42,748 bases of DNA from Bacillota bacterium. GTDB lineage: Bacteria > Bacillota > Clostridia > Christensenellales > Aristaeellaceae. The notes below the pieces were generated by a model. The model made no database searches, was not told the origin of the DNA, and saw only the letters and a program-made list of their open reading frames with translations. The position numbers were made by a program, and so were the translations under genes. The stretch lies in NCBI GenBank assembly GCA_023392515.1, contig JAEVYX010000025.1, positions 1-42,748 of the forward strand, in the 5' to 3' direction. The first letter of the stretch is position 1, and each line of letters starts with the position of its first letter. This document shows, piece by piece, positions 32,827-40,750 of the stretch.

Positions 32827-34770
32827 ATGCGATCATTGTTTTTACCAACTACCCCGGAGGACATGCGCCGCCGGGGCTGGGATCAGCCGGATTTCGTTTA
32901 TGTCTGCGGGGATGCCTACGTGGATCATCCCTCTTTTGGCCATGCCATCATCAGCCGGGTGCTGGAGAAGGCAGGATACAAGGTGGCCATGCTTTGCCTG
33001 CCCCCATGGCAGGATACTACGGCGTTTATGCAGTTCGGACGTCCGAAACTGGGGTTCCTCGTTTCCGCTGGTGTAATCGACAGCATGGTGAACCATTACA
33101 CTGCCGCAAAAAAGAGGCGCAGCGAGGATGTATATGCCCCTGGCGGCAAAGCAGGACTCCGGCCCGACCGGGCCACCATCGTTTATTGCAACCGCATTCG
33201 TCAGGCCTATGGGGATATCCCCATACTGATTGGCGGCCTGGAGGCTTCTTTGCGACGTTTCTCTCACTATGATTATTGGGAGGATAAGGTCCGCCATGCT
33301 ATTTTGGTGGACAGCGGCGCCACGCTGCTATCATACGGCATGGGAGAAAAAAGCATTCTGGAATGCGCCGCGTGGATCAAAGGCGGCATGGGCCGGGAAA
33401 TGCTGCCCCATATCCGTGGCATCTGCTATATGCAAAAAGAACCGCCGGAAGGTGTCTTGGAAGTCCCTTCCCATCAGGCGGTGGTGACTGATAAAAAAGC
33501 CTACGCAGCAGCCTTTATGGTGCAATATAACGAACAGGATCCCTTTCGGGGAAAGGCGCTGTTCCAAAAGCAAGACACAGGCCGGTATCTTGTACAAACG
33601 CCTCCTGCCCTGCCCCTGACTCGCGAAGAGCTGGATGAAGTATATGACAATCTGCCCTTTCAAAGGCGCTGGCACCCGGATTATGACGACCTGGGGGGCG
33701 TTCCCGCTTTGGAGGAAGTGGCGTTTTCCATTGCCTCCACCAGGGGATGCTTTGGCGGATGCAGCTTTTGCGCGCTGACCTATCACCAAGGACGGATCGT
33801 TCAATCCCGCAGCCCTGATTCCATTCTCCGTGAGGCCAAGCTGCTTACCACCTTGCCCGGCTTCAAGGGGTATATTCACGATGTAGGCGGGCCTACGGCC
33901 AATTTCCGCCGCCCCGCCTGCAAAAAACAGCTGACAGCCGGGGCTTGCAAGGACAGGCAGTGCCTATACCCCAAGCCCTGTAAAAACCTGGAAGTTGACC
34001 ACCAGGAGCTTTTGGGGATTCTGCGGAAAATGCGTGCCCTGCCCGGCATTAAAAAAGTATTTATCCGCTCCGGCCTGCGGTATGATTACCTGATGGCGGA
34101 TAAGGATAACGCTTTTTTCAGGGAACTATGTGAGTATCATATCAGCGGCCAGTTAAAAGTGGCTCCTGAGCATATCAGCCCGGCCGTTCTTTCCAGAATG
34201 GGTAAGCCCGGCCAGGAGGTATACGACGCCTTTTCCGCCCGTTATAAAGCCGCCAATGAGCGGCTGGGCCTCAAGCAATACCTGGTGCCCTATTTGATGA
34301 GCAGCCACCCAGGCAGCGACTTGAACGCTGCGGTAGCATTGGCGTTATACATCCGGGATACAGGCCACCAGCCCGAACAGGTGCAGGATTTTTACCCAAC
34401 GCCAGGCACTTTGAGCACCTGCATGTTTTATACGGAACTGGACCCACGCACCATGCAGCCGGTATTCGTGCCCAAAACGCCTCATGACAAGGCCATGCAG
34501 CGGGCGCTCTTGCAATACAAAAAGCCGCAAAACCAAGCGCTGGTTCGCCAAGCGCTCAGACTTTGCGGCCGTGAAGATCTGATCGGCTTTGGCAAGGGCT
34601 GCCTCGTTTCACCTGGCGTCCCGCCCCGTAGCTATGCACCTGCATACTCCCAGCCCAGCGTGAGAAGGGACTCCCCTGCTAAGGGAGCCATGCAGAAAAA
34701 AGAACCCGCCGCCAGGCCTGCCCGGGGCAAACGCTCTGAAAAATGGGCAAAAGCGAAAAAGAAAAAATAG
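32827..34770 (+). CDS. YgiQ-family radical SAM protein
   Basis: 647 aa, cytoplasmic. The radical SAM cluster motif is CFGGCSFC (Cys308, Cys312, Cys315), inside the usual context SIASTRGCFGGCSFCALTYHQGR of the YgiQ/UPF0313 family (middle part spans ~300-325). The N-terminal third (~1-300) contains FVYVCGDAYVDHPSFGHAII and GGLEASLRRFSHYDYW, both typical. The C-terminal tail (~605-647) is basic and low-complexity (Ala, Arg, Lys). The reaction catalysed by YgiQ proteins is unknown. ATG 32827 follows AAAGGA at seven nt; an in-frame TTG at 32797 is not preferred. It is convergent with the tetR gene. Confidence 0.9.
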   Translation: MRSLFLPTTPEDMRRRGWDQPDFVYVCGDAYVDHPSFGHAIISRVLEKAGYKVAMLCLPPWQDTTAFMQFGRPKLGFLVSAGVIDSMVNHYTAAKKRRSEDVYAPGGKAGLRPDRATIVYCNRIRQAYGDIPILIGGLEASLRRFSHYDYWEDKVRHAILVDSGATLLSYGMGEKSILECAAWIKGGMGREMLPHIRGICYMQKEPPEGVLEVPSHQAVVTDKKAYAAAFMVQYNEQDPFRGKALFQKQDTGRYLVQTPPALPLTREELDEVYDNLPFQRRWHPDYDDLGGVPALEEVAFSIASTRGCFGGCSFCALTYHQGRIVQSRSPDSILREAKLLTTLPGFKGYIHDVGGPTANFRRPACKKQLTAGACKDRQCLYPKPCKNLEVDHQELLGILRKMRALPGIKKVFIRSGLRYDYLMADKDNAFFRELCEYHISGQLKVAPEHISPAVLSRMGKPGQEVYDAFSARYKAANERLGLKQYLVPYLMSSHPGSDLNAAVALALYIRDTGHQPEQVQDFYPTPGTLSTCMFYTELDPRTMQPVFVPKTPHDKAMQRALLQYKKPQNQALVRQALRLCGREDLIGFGKGCLVSPGVPPRSYAPAYSQPSVRRDSPAKGAMQKKEPAARPARGKRSEKWAKAKKKK

Positions 34771-34784
34771 CAGGAAAACGTTGG

Positions 34785-34812
34785 GGGAGGGCCTTTTTCA
34801 AAAGGCCCTCCC
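34785..34812. terminator. Hairpin between the YgiQ-type gene and tetR
   Basis: gggagggccttt pairs perfectly with aaaggccctccc around loop ttca, between convergent genes. No clear T-tract follows on either strand, so its efficiency is uncertain. Confidence 0.6.
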
Positions 34813-34871
34813 TCAAACCCCTTGCGAAAACTTCAATAATATTTCCAGTTGCCTGTAAAACAGCGATGCTG

Positions 34872-35570
34872 CTATTGCGCCAGCCTGATTTCCACCAGAA
34901 CCCGCTGGGCCACCTGATGAAGCTCGGTAATCCTTTGAATTTCAAACGTACCGAAAGGCGCGTCAATCAACCGCTCCAATGAAAAACGGTAAGCCTGCAG
35001 TATTTCAACAATCTGGCCTGCATCTGCCGCTTCGCCTTGCTGCCTGACTTCCATCAGGTGCTTGGCGATTTTCAGCCAGCACTGGTTTAGCAAAGCCATC
35101 AAAATAGGCGCCGTTTGGTCTGGATAATATAGATGGACCAGTTTTTGCATGAATGCCGCATGAAGTTCCTCCTTTAAGAGGGGACAAAATGCATCCTGCA
35201 AGGCCTGGGCGTATTGCGCGCACAAGGTGTGGCCGTTTTCAGTGGCCGTCATAGGCAATAACAGGGTTAAAAACTGCTCCTCGCCTTTTCTTAACGGCAT
35301 GGCATAGTATAAAAGCTTGTTCAGCCTTTCCAGGCAGTCCAAATCATCATGCAGCGATTCCTGTGCCGCATCCATCGCCTTTTCTGCACGTTGGGCGCAC
35401 AGGGTTTCCAATACGGAATACTTGCTTTCAAAGTGATGGTAGAAGCTGCCCTTGCTGCTTTTCAAAACATCCAAAACATCCTGAACGGAAGTTTGTTCAA
35501 ACCCTTTCAAATAGAAAAGCTTTTCCGAAACGTCTAGGATGGCTTGCCTTTTTTCATCACCTTTGCGCAT
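34872..35570 (-). CDS. TetR-family transcriptional regulator
   Basis: 232 aa. The N-terminal helix-turn-helix (RQAILDVSEKLFYLKGFEQTSVQDVLDVLKSSKGSFYHHFESK, split here as residues ~8-50) is a textbook TetR domain. The C-terminal ligand domain is all-alpha and not assignable to a known ligand class. AGAGGTGG lies four to five nt before the ATG. No transporter or enzyme gene is divergent from it within the nearest 100 nt, so it may control itself or distant genes. A short inverted repeat at its -35 element is a candidate operator. Confidence 0.9.
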   Translation of the reverse strand: MRKGDEKRQAILDVSEKLFYLKGFEQTSVQDVLDVLKSSKGSFYHHFESKYSVLETLCAQRAEKAMDAAQESLHDDLDCLERLNKLLYYAMPLRKGEEQFLTLLLPMTATENGHTLCAQYAQALQDAFCPLLKEELHAAFMQKLVHLYYPDQTAPILMALLNQCWLKIAKHLMEVRQQGEAADAGQIVEILQAYRFSLERLIDAPFGTFEIQRITELHQVAQRVLVEIRLAQ

Positions 35571-35592
35571 GCTTCCACCTCTTTTCGCCCTC

Positions 35593-35621
35593 AGTATAGC
35601 CTAATGGGCAAATTGCGTCAA
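35593..35621 (-). promoter_or_regulatory. Promoter of the tetR gene
   Basis: On the minus strand: -35 TTGACG (35616-35621), a 17-nt spacer, and -10 TATACT (35593-35598). An inverted repeat TCAAG-N6-CTTGA (35618-35633) overlaps the -35 and could be an autoregulatory operator. Confidence 0.65.
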
Positions 35622-35704
35622 GAAGCGCCTTGATATGCGCATGCTATTCCCTCATGACATCTTTCCCCATGTTTCTTAAAGGAGTCATTGGGCATGCTTT
35701 TTGA

Positions 35705-35739
35705 AGAACCCGCTTTGGGCCTGACCCAAAGCGGGTTCT
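35705..35739 (-). terminator. 15-bp perfect hairpin after sigF
   Basis: agaacccgctttggg pairs without mismatch with cccaaagcgggttct around loop cctga, 33 nt past the sigF stop. It is probably the 3' end of the spoIIA transcript, although no long T-run follows on the minus strand. Confidence 0.6.
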
Positions 35740-35771
35740 CATTGCATCCGTATGGGTCTGGCTTTATTGGT

Positions 35772-36500
35772 CTATCCAGTTTCATTCCATTGGCTGCGAA
35801 GGGTATCCCGAATGTGCGCTTCCGACCTGGAAACCTGCACTTGGGTCATGCGCAGAAGGGCTGCTGTTTCCGCCTGAGTTTTTTCAGCGGCATAGCGCAA
35901 ATAGAGCAGCCATTGCTCCTGAACGGGCAGCCGGGAAATCAAATCCCGCAAGAAAAAGCGCTCCATCCAAACTTCACTGCGCGGGTCCCGCAGAATTTCT
36001 CCCCAGGACAACCGGCTTTCCATGGCGGCTTGTCCATCCAATGAGACCATTTGGCGGCTCCCTTCCAAAAGCAGCACCAGTTCTGCGGCGGGCAGCCGCA
36101 TCGTAGCGGCAATTTGCGGAACCGTAGGTTCACGCCCCAGGGAAAGGCGTAAAAGGTGAACGGTCTTGCGTACCTGGCGCAGCCGTTCCTTGTCGCGCCT
36201 TGCAACATGCACTGGGCTGTCATCTCTTAAAAAGCGGCGGATTTCTCCTAAAATCATTGGAACGGCATAGGTAGAAAACTGAACGCCGGCGTTAAAATCA
36301 AACCGCTGGATCGCTTTCACAAGCCCCATACAGCCCTGCTGGTATAATTCCTCTCCATCACGGCCCCAGGAAGAAAACCGTCTTAGTGCGCTGCGTACCA
36401 AGGGGAGATGCATTCGTACCGCCTCTTCCAGCGCATTTTTATCCTCTTCCTGAGCCAATGCAATCAAGCGCAGGCTGTCTGCCTGCTTCGGGGCGGTCAT
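35772..36500 (-). CDS. sigF: Forespore sigma factor SigF (SpoIIAC)
   Basis: 242 aa. SigF directs the first forespore-specific transcription during endospore formation. Sigma-70 regions are evident: region 2 (GCMGLVKAIQRFDFNAGVQF and FSTYAVPMILGEIRRFLRD, ~55-95), region 3 (REPTVPQIAATMRLP, ~122-137) and region 4 (LPVQEQWLLYLRYAAEKTQAE, then MTQVQVSRSEAHI, ~190-232). Its ATG overlaps the spoIIAB stop by four nt (ATGA), as expected for coupled expression of a sigma factor and its inhibitor. SigG and SigB are related, but the spoIIAA-spoIIAB context makes SigF the call. No spoVA genes follow; a hairpin ends the operon. Confidence 0.95.
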   Translation of the reverse strand: MTAPKQADSLRLIALAQEEDKNALEEAVRMHLPLVRSALRRFSSWGRDGEELYQQGCMGLVKAIQRFDFNAGVQFSTYAVPMILGEIRRFLRDDSPVHVARRDKERLRQVRKTVHLLRLSLGREPTVPQIAATMRLPAAELVLLLEGSRQMVSLDGQAAMESRLSWGEILRDPRSEVWMERFFLRDLISRLPVQEQWLLYLRYAAEKTQAETAALLRMTQVQVSRSEAHIRDTLRSQWNETG

Positions 36501-36937
36501 CCATTCCGGCTGGCCGCGATGGTTTTACGCATGCGCACCACCGTGCCCAGCCCTACAGAGGATTCAACTTCCAAAGCATCCATAAAAGTTTGCATGACCG
36601 CAAAACCCATCCCAGACCGTTCCTGCTCCGGCTGGGTGGTGTAAAAAGGCTGCATGGCCTGTTCCACATCCGCGATACCCTTTCCTTGATCGGCTATCTC
36701 CACTGTCAGTTCCCCGCCCGGCCCATAGGAAGCAGCCATGGTCACCATCCCCCGGGTGCCTTCATACCCATGAACAATGGCATTTGTAACAGCTTCACTG
36801 ACGGCTGTTTTGATGTCGGCAATTTCAGAAACCGTGGGGCTTAATTGCACGGCGAAAGCGGCAATGACAACCCGGGCAAAGGATTCATTTTCCGGGCACC
36901 CCACAAAGGATAGCTGCATATGATTTTGTCCGTTCAT
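36497..36937 (-). CDS. spoIIAB: Anti-sigma F factor SpoIIAB
   Basis: 146 aa. SpoIIAB binds and inhibits SigF, and is also the kinase that phosphorylates SpoIIAA. The GHKL ATPase boxes are present: N-box EAVTNAIVHGYE (~48-59), G1 EIADQGKGIAD (~80-90) and G2 GMGFAVMQTF (~109-118). Length matches the family. GGAGG lies seven nt before the ATG, which overlaps the spoIIAA stop as ATGA; a longer in-frame ORF running into spoIIAA is spurious. It is the middle gene of the three-gene operon. Confidence 0.96.
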   Translation of the reverse strand: MNGQNHMQLSFVGCPENESFARVVIAAFAVQLSPTVSEIADIKTAVSEAVTNAIVHGYEGTRGMVTMAASYGPGGELTVEIADQGKGIADVEQAMQPFYTTQPEQERSGMGFAVMQTFMDALEVESSVGLGTVVRMRKTIAASRNG

Positions 36938-37260
36938 TTCCGTGCCTCCTGTTCCTGCTTTGCCACATGGATGATCTGCCCCATTCCGGACAGTTGAAAT
37001 ATGCGGCTGATCTGTGCGTTCATGTTGCGCACCCATACGCTGCCGCCCCTGGCCGCCAGAATGCGGTATCGGCCCAAAATGACGCCGATACCGGAGGAAT
37101 CCATAAACTTCAAATCTGTCATATCCAGCATCAGGTGGCGCACTGCCGTATCGGATAGCAGGCTGTCCAGCTCCTGTCGGATGGGGATGGCGCTGCAATG
37201 ATCCAATTCTCCCGATAGAGCCACCGTCAGTTTGTCCCGCTGCTTGGCGTGATGGAGCAT
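36934..37260 (-). CDS. spoIIAA: Anti-sigma F factor antagonist SpoIIAA
   Basis: 108 aa STAS-domain protein. Unphosphorylated SpoIIAA releases SigF by binding SpoIIAB. GELDHCSAIPIRQELD (~18-32) and DLKFMDSSGIGVILGRY (~49-65) are the family signatures; Ser55 or Ser56 is the expected phosphorylation site, dephosphorylated by SpoIIE (not in the window). GAAGGAGG seven nt before the ATG fixes the start; an in-frame start 17 codons upstream is rejected. It is the first gene of the operon, preceded by a candidate SigH promoter and a Spo0A-box-like site. Confidence 0.96.
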   Translation of the reverse strand: MLHHAKQRDKLTVALSGELDHCSAIPIRQELDSLLSDTAVRHLMLDMTDLKFMDSSGIGVILGRYRILAARGGSVWVRNMNAQISRIFQLSGMGQIIHVAKQEQEARK

Positions 37261-37289
37261 GCTTGTCCCTCCTTCGTATTGTGGAATGG

Positions 37290-37365
37290 TATTTCCCTTG
37301 TGTACCTTCACTATCCTTCCTCGAAAAATGGGTGTTTATGCAGGATAGATGGAATTCGTTCGACA
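37290..37365 (-). promoter_or_regulatory. Candidate SigH/Spo0A control region of the spoIIA operon
   Basis: On the minus strand, TGTCGAA at 37359-37365 is an exact match to the Spo0A box. About 40 nt downstream GAAGGATAG (37311-37319) resembles the SigH -35, and after roughly 13 nt GGGAAATA (37290-37297) resembles the SigH -10 with one mismatch. This is the regulation known for spoIIA in Bacillus, where SigH polymerase is activated by phosphorylated Spo0A. Confidence 0.6.
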
Positions 37366-37393
37366 AAATTTTCCGGCGGAAGTCTACCAAAAG

Positions 37394-37423
37394 CAAAAAG
37401 ACCCTCTTTTCAAAAGAAGGCCT
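37394..37423 (-). terminator. Terminator after the YdcZ-like gene
   Basis: On the minus strand, gaaggccttctt can pair with aagagggtcttt (some G-T pairs) around an AT-rich loop, followed by a T-run (ctttttg). It isolates the ydcZ-like gene from the spoIIA promoter. Confidence 0.65.
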
Positions 37424-37449
37424 TCTTTCTTTGTGAAACGCTGTTTATA

Positions 37450-37878
37450 TCATTTCCATTTGAAAACAAGCACTCCGGCAATTAAAAGCGCCACTCCGAT
37501 ATACTTGTTCATTGTGAAGGGAACCTTTTCCGAGCCCAGGAGACCAAGGGCGTCAATGAGTGCTGCTGTAAGAAGCTGTGCTATGAGAATGGTGGAAATG
37601 GCAATGGTGGGGCTTAAGTCTTTTATGCCCATCATTACCGTTAACGTGATAATAAGGCCCAGCACACCGCCCATCCAATAGATCCAATTCGTTTTGGTCA
37701 GCTCACCAAAGTGCCCCTTTCCCCAGATGAGAAGAACAATCAGGGAAAGCAAAAAGGCGGTTCCCTGAACAAAGGCATTGGATTCATACAGGCCGATTTT
37801 ATCCCCCAGCCTGGTATTGATCACTCCCTGAAAGCTCATGGCGGCTCCTGCCAGGATGCAGAATATTACCCCGGTCAT
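37450..37878 (-). CDS. YdcZ/DUF606-type DMT-superfamily membrane protein
   Basis: 142 aa with four to five membrane helices. MTGVIFCILAGAAMSFQGVINTRLGDKIG and the C-terminal LIAGVLVFKWK fit the small YdcZ (DUF606, EamA-like) family, whose members have about half the helices of a full drug/metabolite transporter and so probably dimerise. Substrate unknown. AAAGGAGG lies eight nt before ATG 37878; an upstream in-frame extension is rejected. It lies 61 nt downstream of relQ in the same orientation, and no promoter is obvious between them. Confidence 0.82.
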   Translation of the reverse strand: MTGVIFCILAGAAMSFQGVINTRLGDKIGLYESNAFVQGTAFLLSLIVLLIWGKGHFGELTKTNWIYWMGGVLGLIITLTVMMGIKDLSPTIAISTILIAQLLTAALIDALGLLGSEKVPFTMNKYIGVALLIAGVLVFKWK

Positions 37879-37939
37879 GCGTTGCGCCTCCTTTTGCACG
37901 GATGGCCTTAGCATGCCCGGATTGAAAAAAAGGATGCGT

Positions 37940-38623
37940 TCAGCCTTTGGAAAAAGGCCGGTCCTCATTCAGGTTTTCCACCATGTGATACATGCGCTGC
38001 ATTCTTTCATCAATGGCCGCAATGTCATTGGCGGCCCGTATCAGTTCCTCCGAAAGCTCTTTGGGAATGCTCTTTACTTCCTTATACCTTAGCTGGTGTT
38101 CCAGGCTGGCCCAAAAATCCATAGCAATGGTACGAATTTGTACCTCTACCGGAACCCATACCTTTCCTTCCGCTAAAAAGACAGGGGTGTTCACTACCAG
38201 GTGCAGGCTGCGATAACCATTTTCCTTGGGGTTTTGAATATAGTCCTGAACTTTGATGAGCTTGATATCATCCTGGGATTTTAACAGGTCAGCCACAGTA
38301 TAGATGTCGTTTATGTAGGAACATACCACCCGGATGCCGGCGATGTCGGAAAGGTTATCCTCAGCGGATTGAAAAGAAATGGGAAAGCCCTTGCGTTGGA
38401 GCTTTTCCAGGATGCTCTGGGGGGTTTTGAGCCTGCTTTGCATATGGTGAATCGGGTTGCGCTTGTGACGCAGTTGAAACTCCTCATCTAGGTTTTCAAG
38501 CTTCGTGCGTACTTCCCGGATAGCGGACTGATAGCGGCTTTGCATTTGTAAATAGCTGTCCGCCAGCTCCTGAAAATTCACCAGGGCCAATTCGGCCACA
38601 GGCACCCTGTCTGCAATGGTCAT
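37940..38623 (-). CDS. relQ: Small alarmone synthetase, RelQ/YjbM type ((p)ppGpp synthesis)
   Basis: 227 aa, single RelA/SpoT synthetase domain with no hydrolase or regulatory domains. It transfers pyrophosphate from ATP to GDP or GTP. Conserved segments: IHHMQSRLKTPQSILEKLQRKG (split over ~58-79), DIAGIRVVCSYINDIY (~93-108), GYRSLHLVV (~137-145) and VEVQIRTIAMDFWASLEHQL (~161-180). The size and the C-terminal helical tail favour RelQ over RelP. AAAGGAG lies six nt before the ATG. It is separated from the upstream histidine kinase gene by about 69 nt with a weak hairpin. Confidence 0.9.
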   Translation of the reverse strand: MTIADRVPVAELALVNFQELADSYLQMQSRYQSAIREVRTKLENLDEEFQLRHKRNPIHHMQSRLKTPQSILEKLQRKGFPISFQSAEDNLSDIAGIRVVCSYINDIYTVADLLKSQDDIKLIKVQDYIQNPKENGYRSLHLVVNTPVFLAEGKVWVPVEVQIRTIAMDFWASLEHQLRYKEVKSIPKELSEELIRAANDIAAIDERMQRMYHMVENLNEDRPFSKG

Positions 38624-38649
38624 ATTTTGCTCCTTTCCATAGGAAGACG

Positions 38650-38679
38650 CTGATTGAGTGAAAGATTCGAATCAATCAG
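38650..38679 (-). terminator. Weak hairpin between the histidine kinase gene and relQ
   Basis: ctgattga pairs with tcaatcag across a 14-nt loop, followed on the minus strand by cgtcttcct. It may be a weak terminator. Confidence 0.3.
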
Positions 38680-38692
38680 TGCCTCCTGCGCG

Positions 38693-40000
38693 TCATTCCC
38701 TGGGCATCTCAACTGTGAAGGTGCTGCCCTGGCCCGGTGCGCTCTTTACCCGGATGACGCCGCCTGTCAAATCCATGATGCGCTTGACAAGCGTCAGCCC
38801 CAGTCCGTTTCCTTCGTTGGAATGGGGGCTAACGCCTTGATAAAACTTTTCAAAGATCCGTTTCTGTGTTTCCTCTTCCATGCCAATACCATGGTCTTGT
38901 ATGCGAACTTTGATTGCGGCGCCCACATACAGGATGATGCTGATCTCTCCCCCTTCAGGAGAAAACTTGATAGCGTTTTCCAAAAGGTTTATCCATACCT
39001 GCTGCATGAGTTCCTCGTCTGCCCGCAATGATACCTTCTCCAATTGCAGATCCCAACGAATTTCTTTTTTTGTCCACTCCGGTTCCAAAAGAAGTACCGC
39101 CTGCCGCAGTTGCTCATCCAGCGCATAGGTAACTCCTTCCGGCGGCTTTTGCTGGGTCTCCAGTTTGGACAACCGCAGCAGGTTTTGAGACAGCCTGGAC
39201 AAGCGGCGGCTTTCAGCAAGAATAATTCCGGTATACTCCTGCTGTTCCTCAAGGGTGGTATCCGGGCTTTGCAAAAGGGTGGCAAACCCCTGTATAGCGG
39301 CAATGGGTGTTTTATACTCGTGGGATATATTGCCGATAAAGTCTTTTTGCATATATTCGATGCTTTGCAGCTTTTGAACCATCTGATTAAAATTTCCCAT
39401 CAGAAGGCCCATTTCATCCTTCCTTTTAACTGGCAGATGAACGGAAAAATCACCCTGGGCAACCTTTTGCATGGCGCTTGAAATCTGCGAAATCGGTCGA
39501 AGTGCCCGGCCTGCGGCCAAATGAATAAACAGGAAAAACAAACCCACGCAAGAGAGAAGTGTGAAGGAAACGCGAATGTAGGCTTTTCGATACACGTTCA
39601 CATGGGATCGAAGGCTGATTTCCAAATGCTTGCCATTCAACTGAAAATAAGTGAACGGGTTGCCATAGGGATTACGGTACAAAGCCACGATTTCCCCCCG
39701 GTCAAGCTGCGCGATCTCTTCCTCTGTGAAGGCAACTGCTGTGGAGTCTACGATTTCCACTTGATATATTGCGGAGGTCGATATTTTTACAATTTCCTCC
39801 ACCGGCAAGTCCGTCTTCTGGAGAAGCTGCATGGCAAAAACAGCCACATCCCGCTGGTCAGCCTGAATTTCATCCCGCAACGACCGGTTATTTATTGCTA
39901 TGAAAACCAAAAAGGATAAAGAAGAGGATAAAATAATTAGCAAGCAAAGAACAATGATGAGCCGTGTTTGAAATTTTTTCAGATAAAACGGCATCTTCAT
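38693..40000 (-). CDS. Two-component sensor histidine kinase
   Basis: 435 aa. Two membrane helices (~13-37 and ~143-163) flank an extracellular sensor region of about 105 residues. A HAMP domain follows (~164-215), then HisKA with phospho-acceptor His227 (NISHEYKTPIAAIQGF) and an HATPase_c domain (~325-435) with the N-box LLENAIKFS, DHGIGMEEE and GNGLGLTLVKRI. It autophosphorylates and passes phosphate to the response regulator encoded just upstream, whose stop codon overlaps its ATG by four nt. The signal is unknown. The ribosome site is weak, consistent with translational coupling. Confidence 0.93.
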   Translation of the reverse strand: MKMPFYLKKFQTRLIIVLCLLIILSSSLSFLVFIAINNRSLRDEIQADQRDVAVFAMQLLQKTDLPVEEIVKISTSAIYQVEIVDSTAVAFTEEEIAQLDRGEIVALYRNPYGNPFTYFQLNGKHLEISLRSHVNVYRKAYIRVSFTLLSCVGLFFLFIHLAAGRALRPISQISSAMQKVAQGDFSVHLPVKRKDEMGLLMGNFNQMVQKLQSIEYMQKDFIGNISHEYKTPIAAIQGFATLLQSPDTTLEEQQEYTGIILAESRRLSRLSQNLLRLSKLETQQKPPEGVTYALDEQLRQAVLLLEPEWTKKEIRWDLQLEKVSLRADEELMQQVWINLLENAIKFSPEGGEISIILYVGAAIKVRIQDHGIGMEEETQKRIFEKFYQGVSPHSNEGNGLGLTLVKRIMDLTGGVIRVKSAPGQGSTFTVEMPRE

Positions 40001-40671
40001 ATCAGTTTTTCCGCCCGGTATCCCAATCCGCGAACTGTAACGATGCGAAATTCGGGAAACGCTTCACATTTTTCCCGAAGGCGTTTTACATGTACATCCA
40101 CTGTCCGCTCGTCGCTTTGGGCATCCATACCCCAAATTTCATCCATCAGCTGGCTGCGCGTAAAGGTTTGGCCTGGATAGCTGAGCAATTTGAAAAGCAG
40201 CAAAAACTCTTTTTTCGTAAGAGACAGCGTTATGTCTCCCCGGGTGACCGTTAGGGCGTCATAATGCAGAACGGTTTCCCCCATCCGTATTTCCCGGTCT
40301 GTAGCAATCCGGCTGCGGCGCAAAAGGGCAGTAATCCGCATTAGCAGCTCGTCCAGATCAATGGGCTTCACCATATAGTCATCAGTCCCGGCCCGGTAGC
40401 CCATTCGCTTATCCTCAATCGTTTCCCTTGCGGTGACCATCAAAATGGGCATGTTAGGATAAGCCTGACGCAAATCCTTTGTCAGGGCATACCCATCCAT
40501 GCGGGGCATCATAATATCGCAAATGACCAGGTCCGGCATGCTGCTCTCCAATACTTTGAGGGCCTCTTCCCCATCCTGTGCCTGGAGTATTTCATAACCG
40601 TTGCGACGCAGAAATACTGTCATCAACTGCCTTAAATACCGGTCATCCTCCACCACCAAAACGGTGAACAT
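39997..40671 (-). CDS. OmpR-family response regulator
   Basis: 224 aa. The receiver domain (1-115) has the acidic pair VVEDD, phospho-acceptor Asp52 (VICDIMMPRMDG), the Thr of MVTARE and the Lys of MVKPIDL, so it is a normal phosphorylatable regulator, unlike the one at 9049-9753. The winged-helix output domain (~125-222; LTKKEFLLLFKLLSYPGQTF, RTVDVHVKRLREKCE, VRGLGYRAE) binds DNA. AAGGAG precedes the ATG. It is paired with the overlapping histidine kinase gene and lies downstream of a MacAB-type exporter, which it may regulate (inference). Confidence 0.94.
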   Translation of the reverse strand: MFTVLVVEDDRYLRQLMTVFLRRNGYEILQAQDGEEALKVLESSMPDLVICDIMMPRMDGYALTKDLRQAYPNMPILMVTARETIEDKRMGYRAGTDDYMVKPIDLDELLMRITALLRRSRIATDREIRMGETVLHYDALTVTRGDITLSLTKKEFLLLFKLLSYPGQTFTRSQLMDEIWGMDAQSDERTVDVHVKRLREKCEAFPEFRIVTVRGLGYRAEKLI

Positions 40672-40710
40672 GGGCGATGCTCCTTCTTACGATCTTTCTT
40701 CTGAATGAAA

Positions 40711-40744
40711 AATTCTGCGTCAGGCAGGAAAAATCCTGCCTGAC
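40711..40744 (-). terminator. Terminator after the MacB-type permease gene
   Basis: On the minus strand, gtcaggcagga pairs perfectly with tcctgcctgac around a tttt loop, followed after a few bases by a T-run (gcagaattttt). Confidence 0.75.
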
Positions 40745-40750
40745 ACCGTT

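Noticed and set aside
34743..34982. Small plus-strand ORF after the YgiQ-type gene
   Set aside because: It runs through the intergenic hairpin and is antisense to tetR; no ribosome site.
35688..36044. Plus-strand ORF starting after an AAAGGAG-like stretch, opposite the end of sigF
   Set aside because: It reads through the 15-bp hairpin and then antisense to sigF, with no family features.
36938..37396. In-frame extension of spoIIAB across spoIIAA
   Set aside because: It overlaps a clear spoIIAA in another frame; the ATGA overlap and GGAGG site define the real start.
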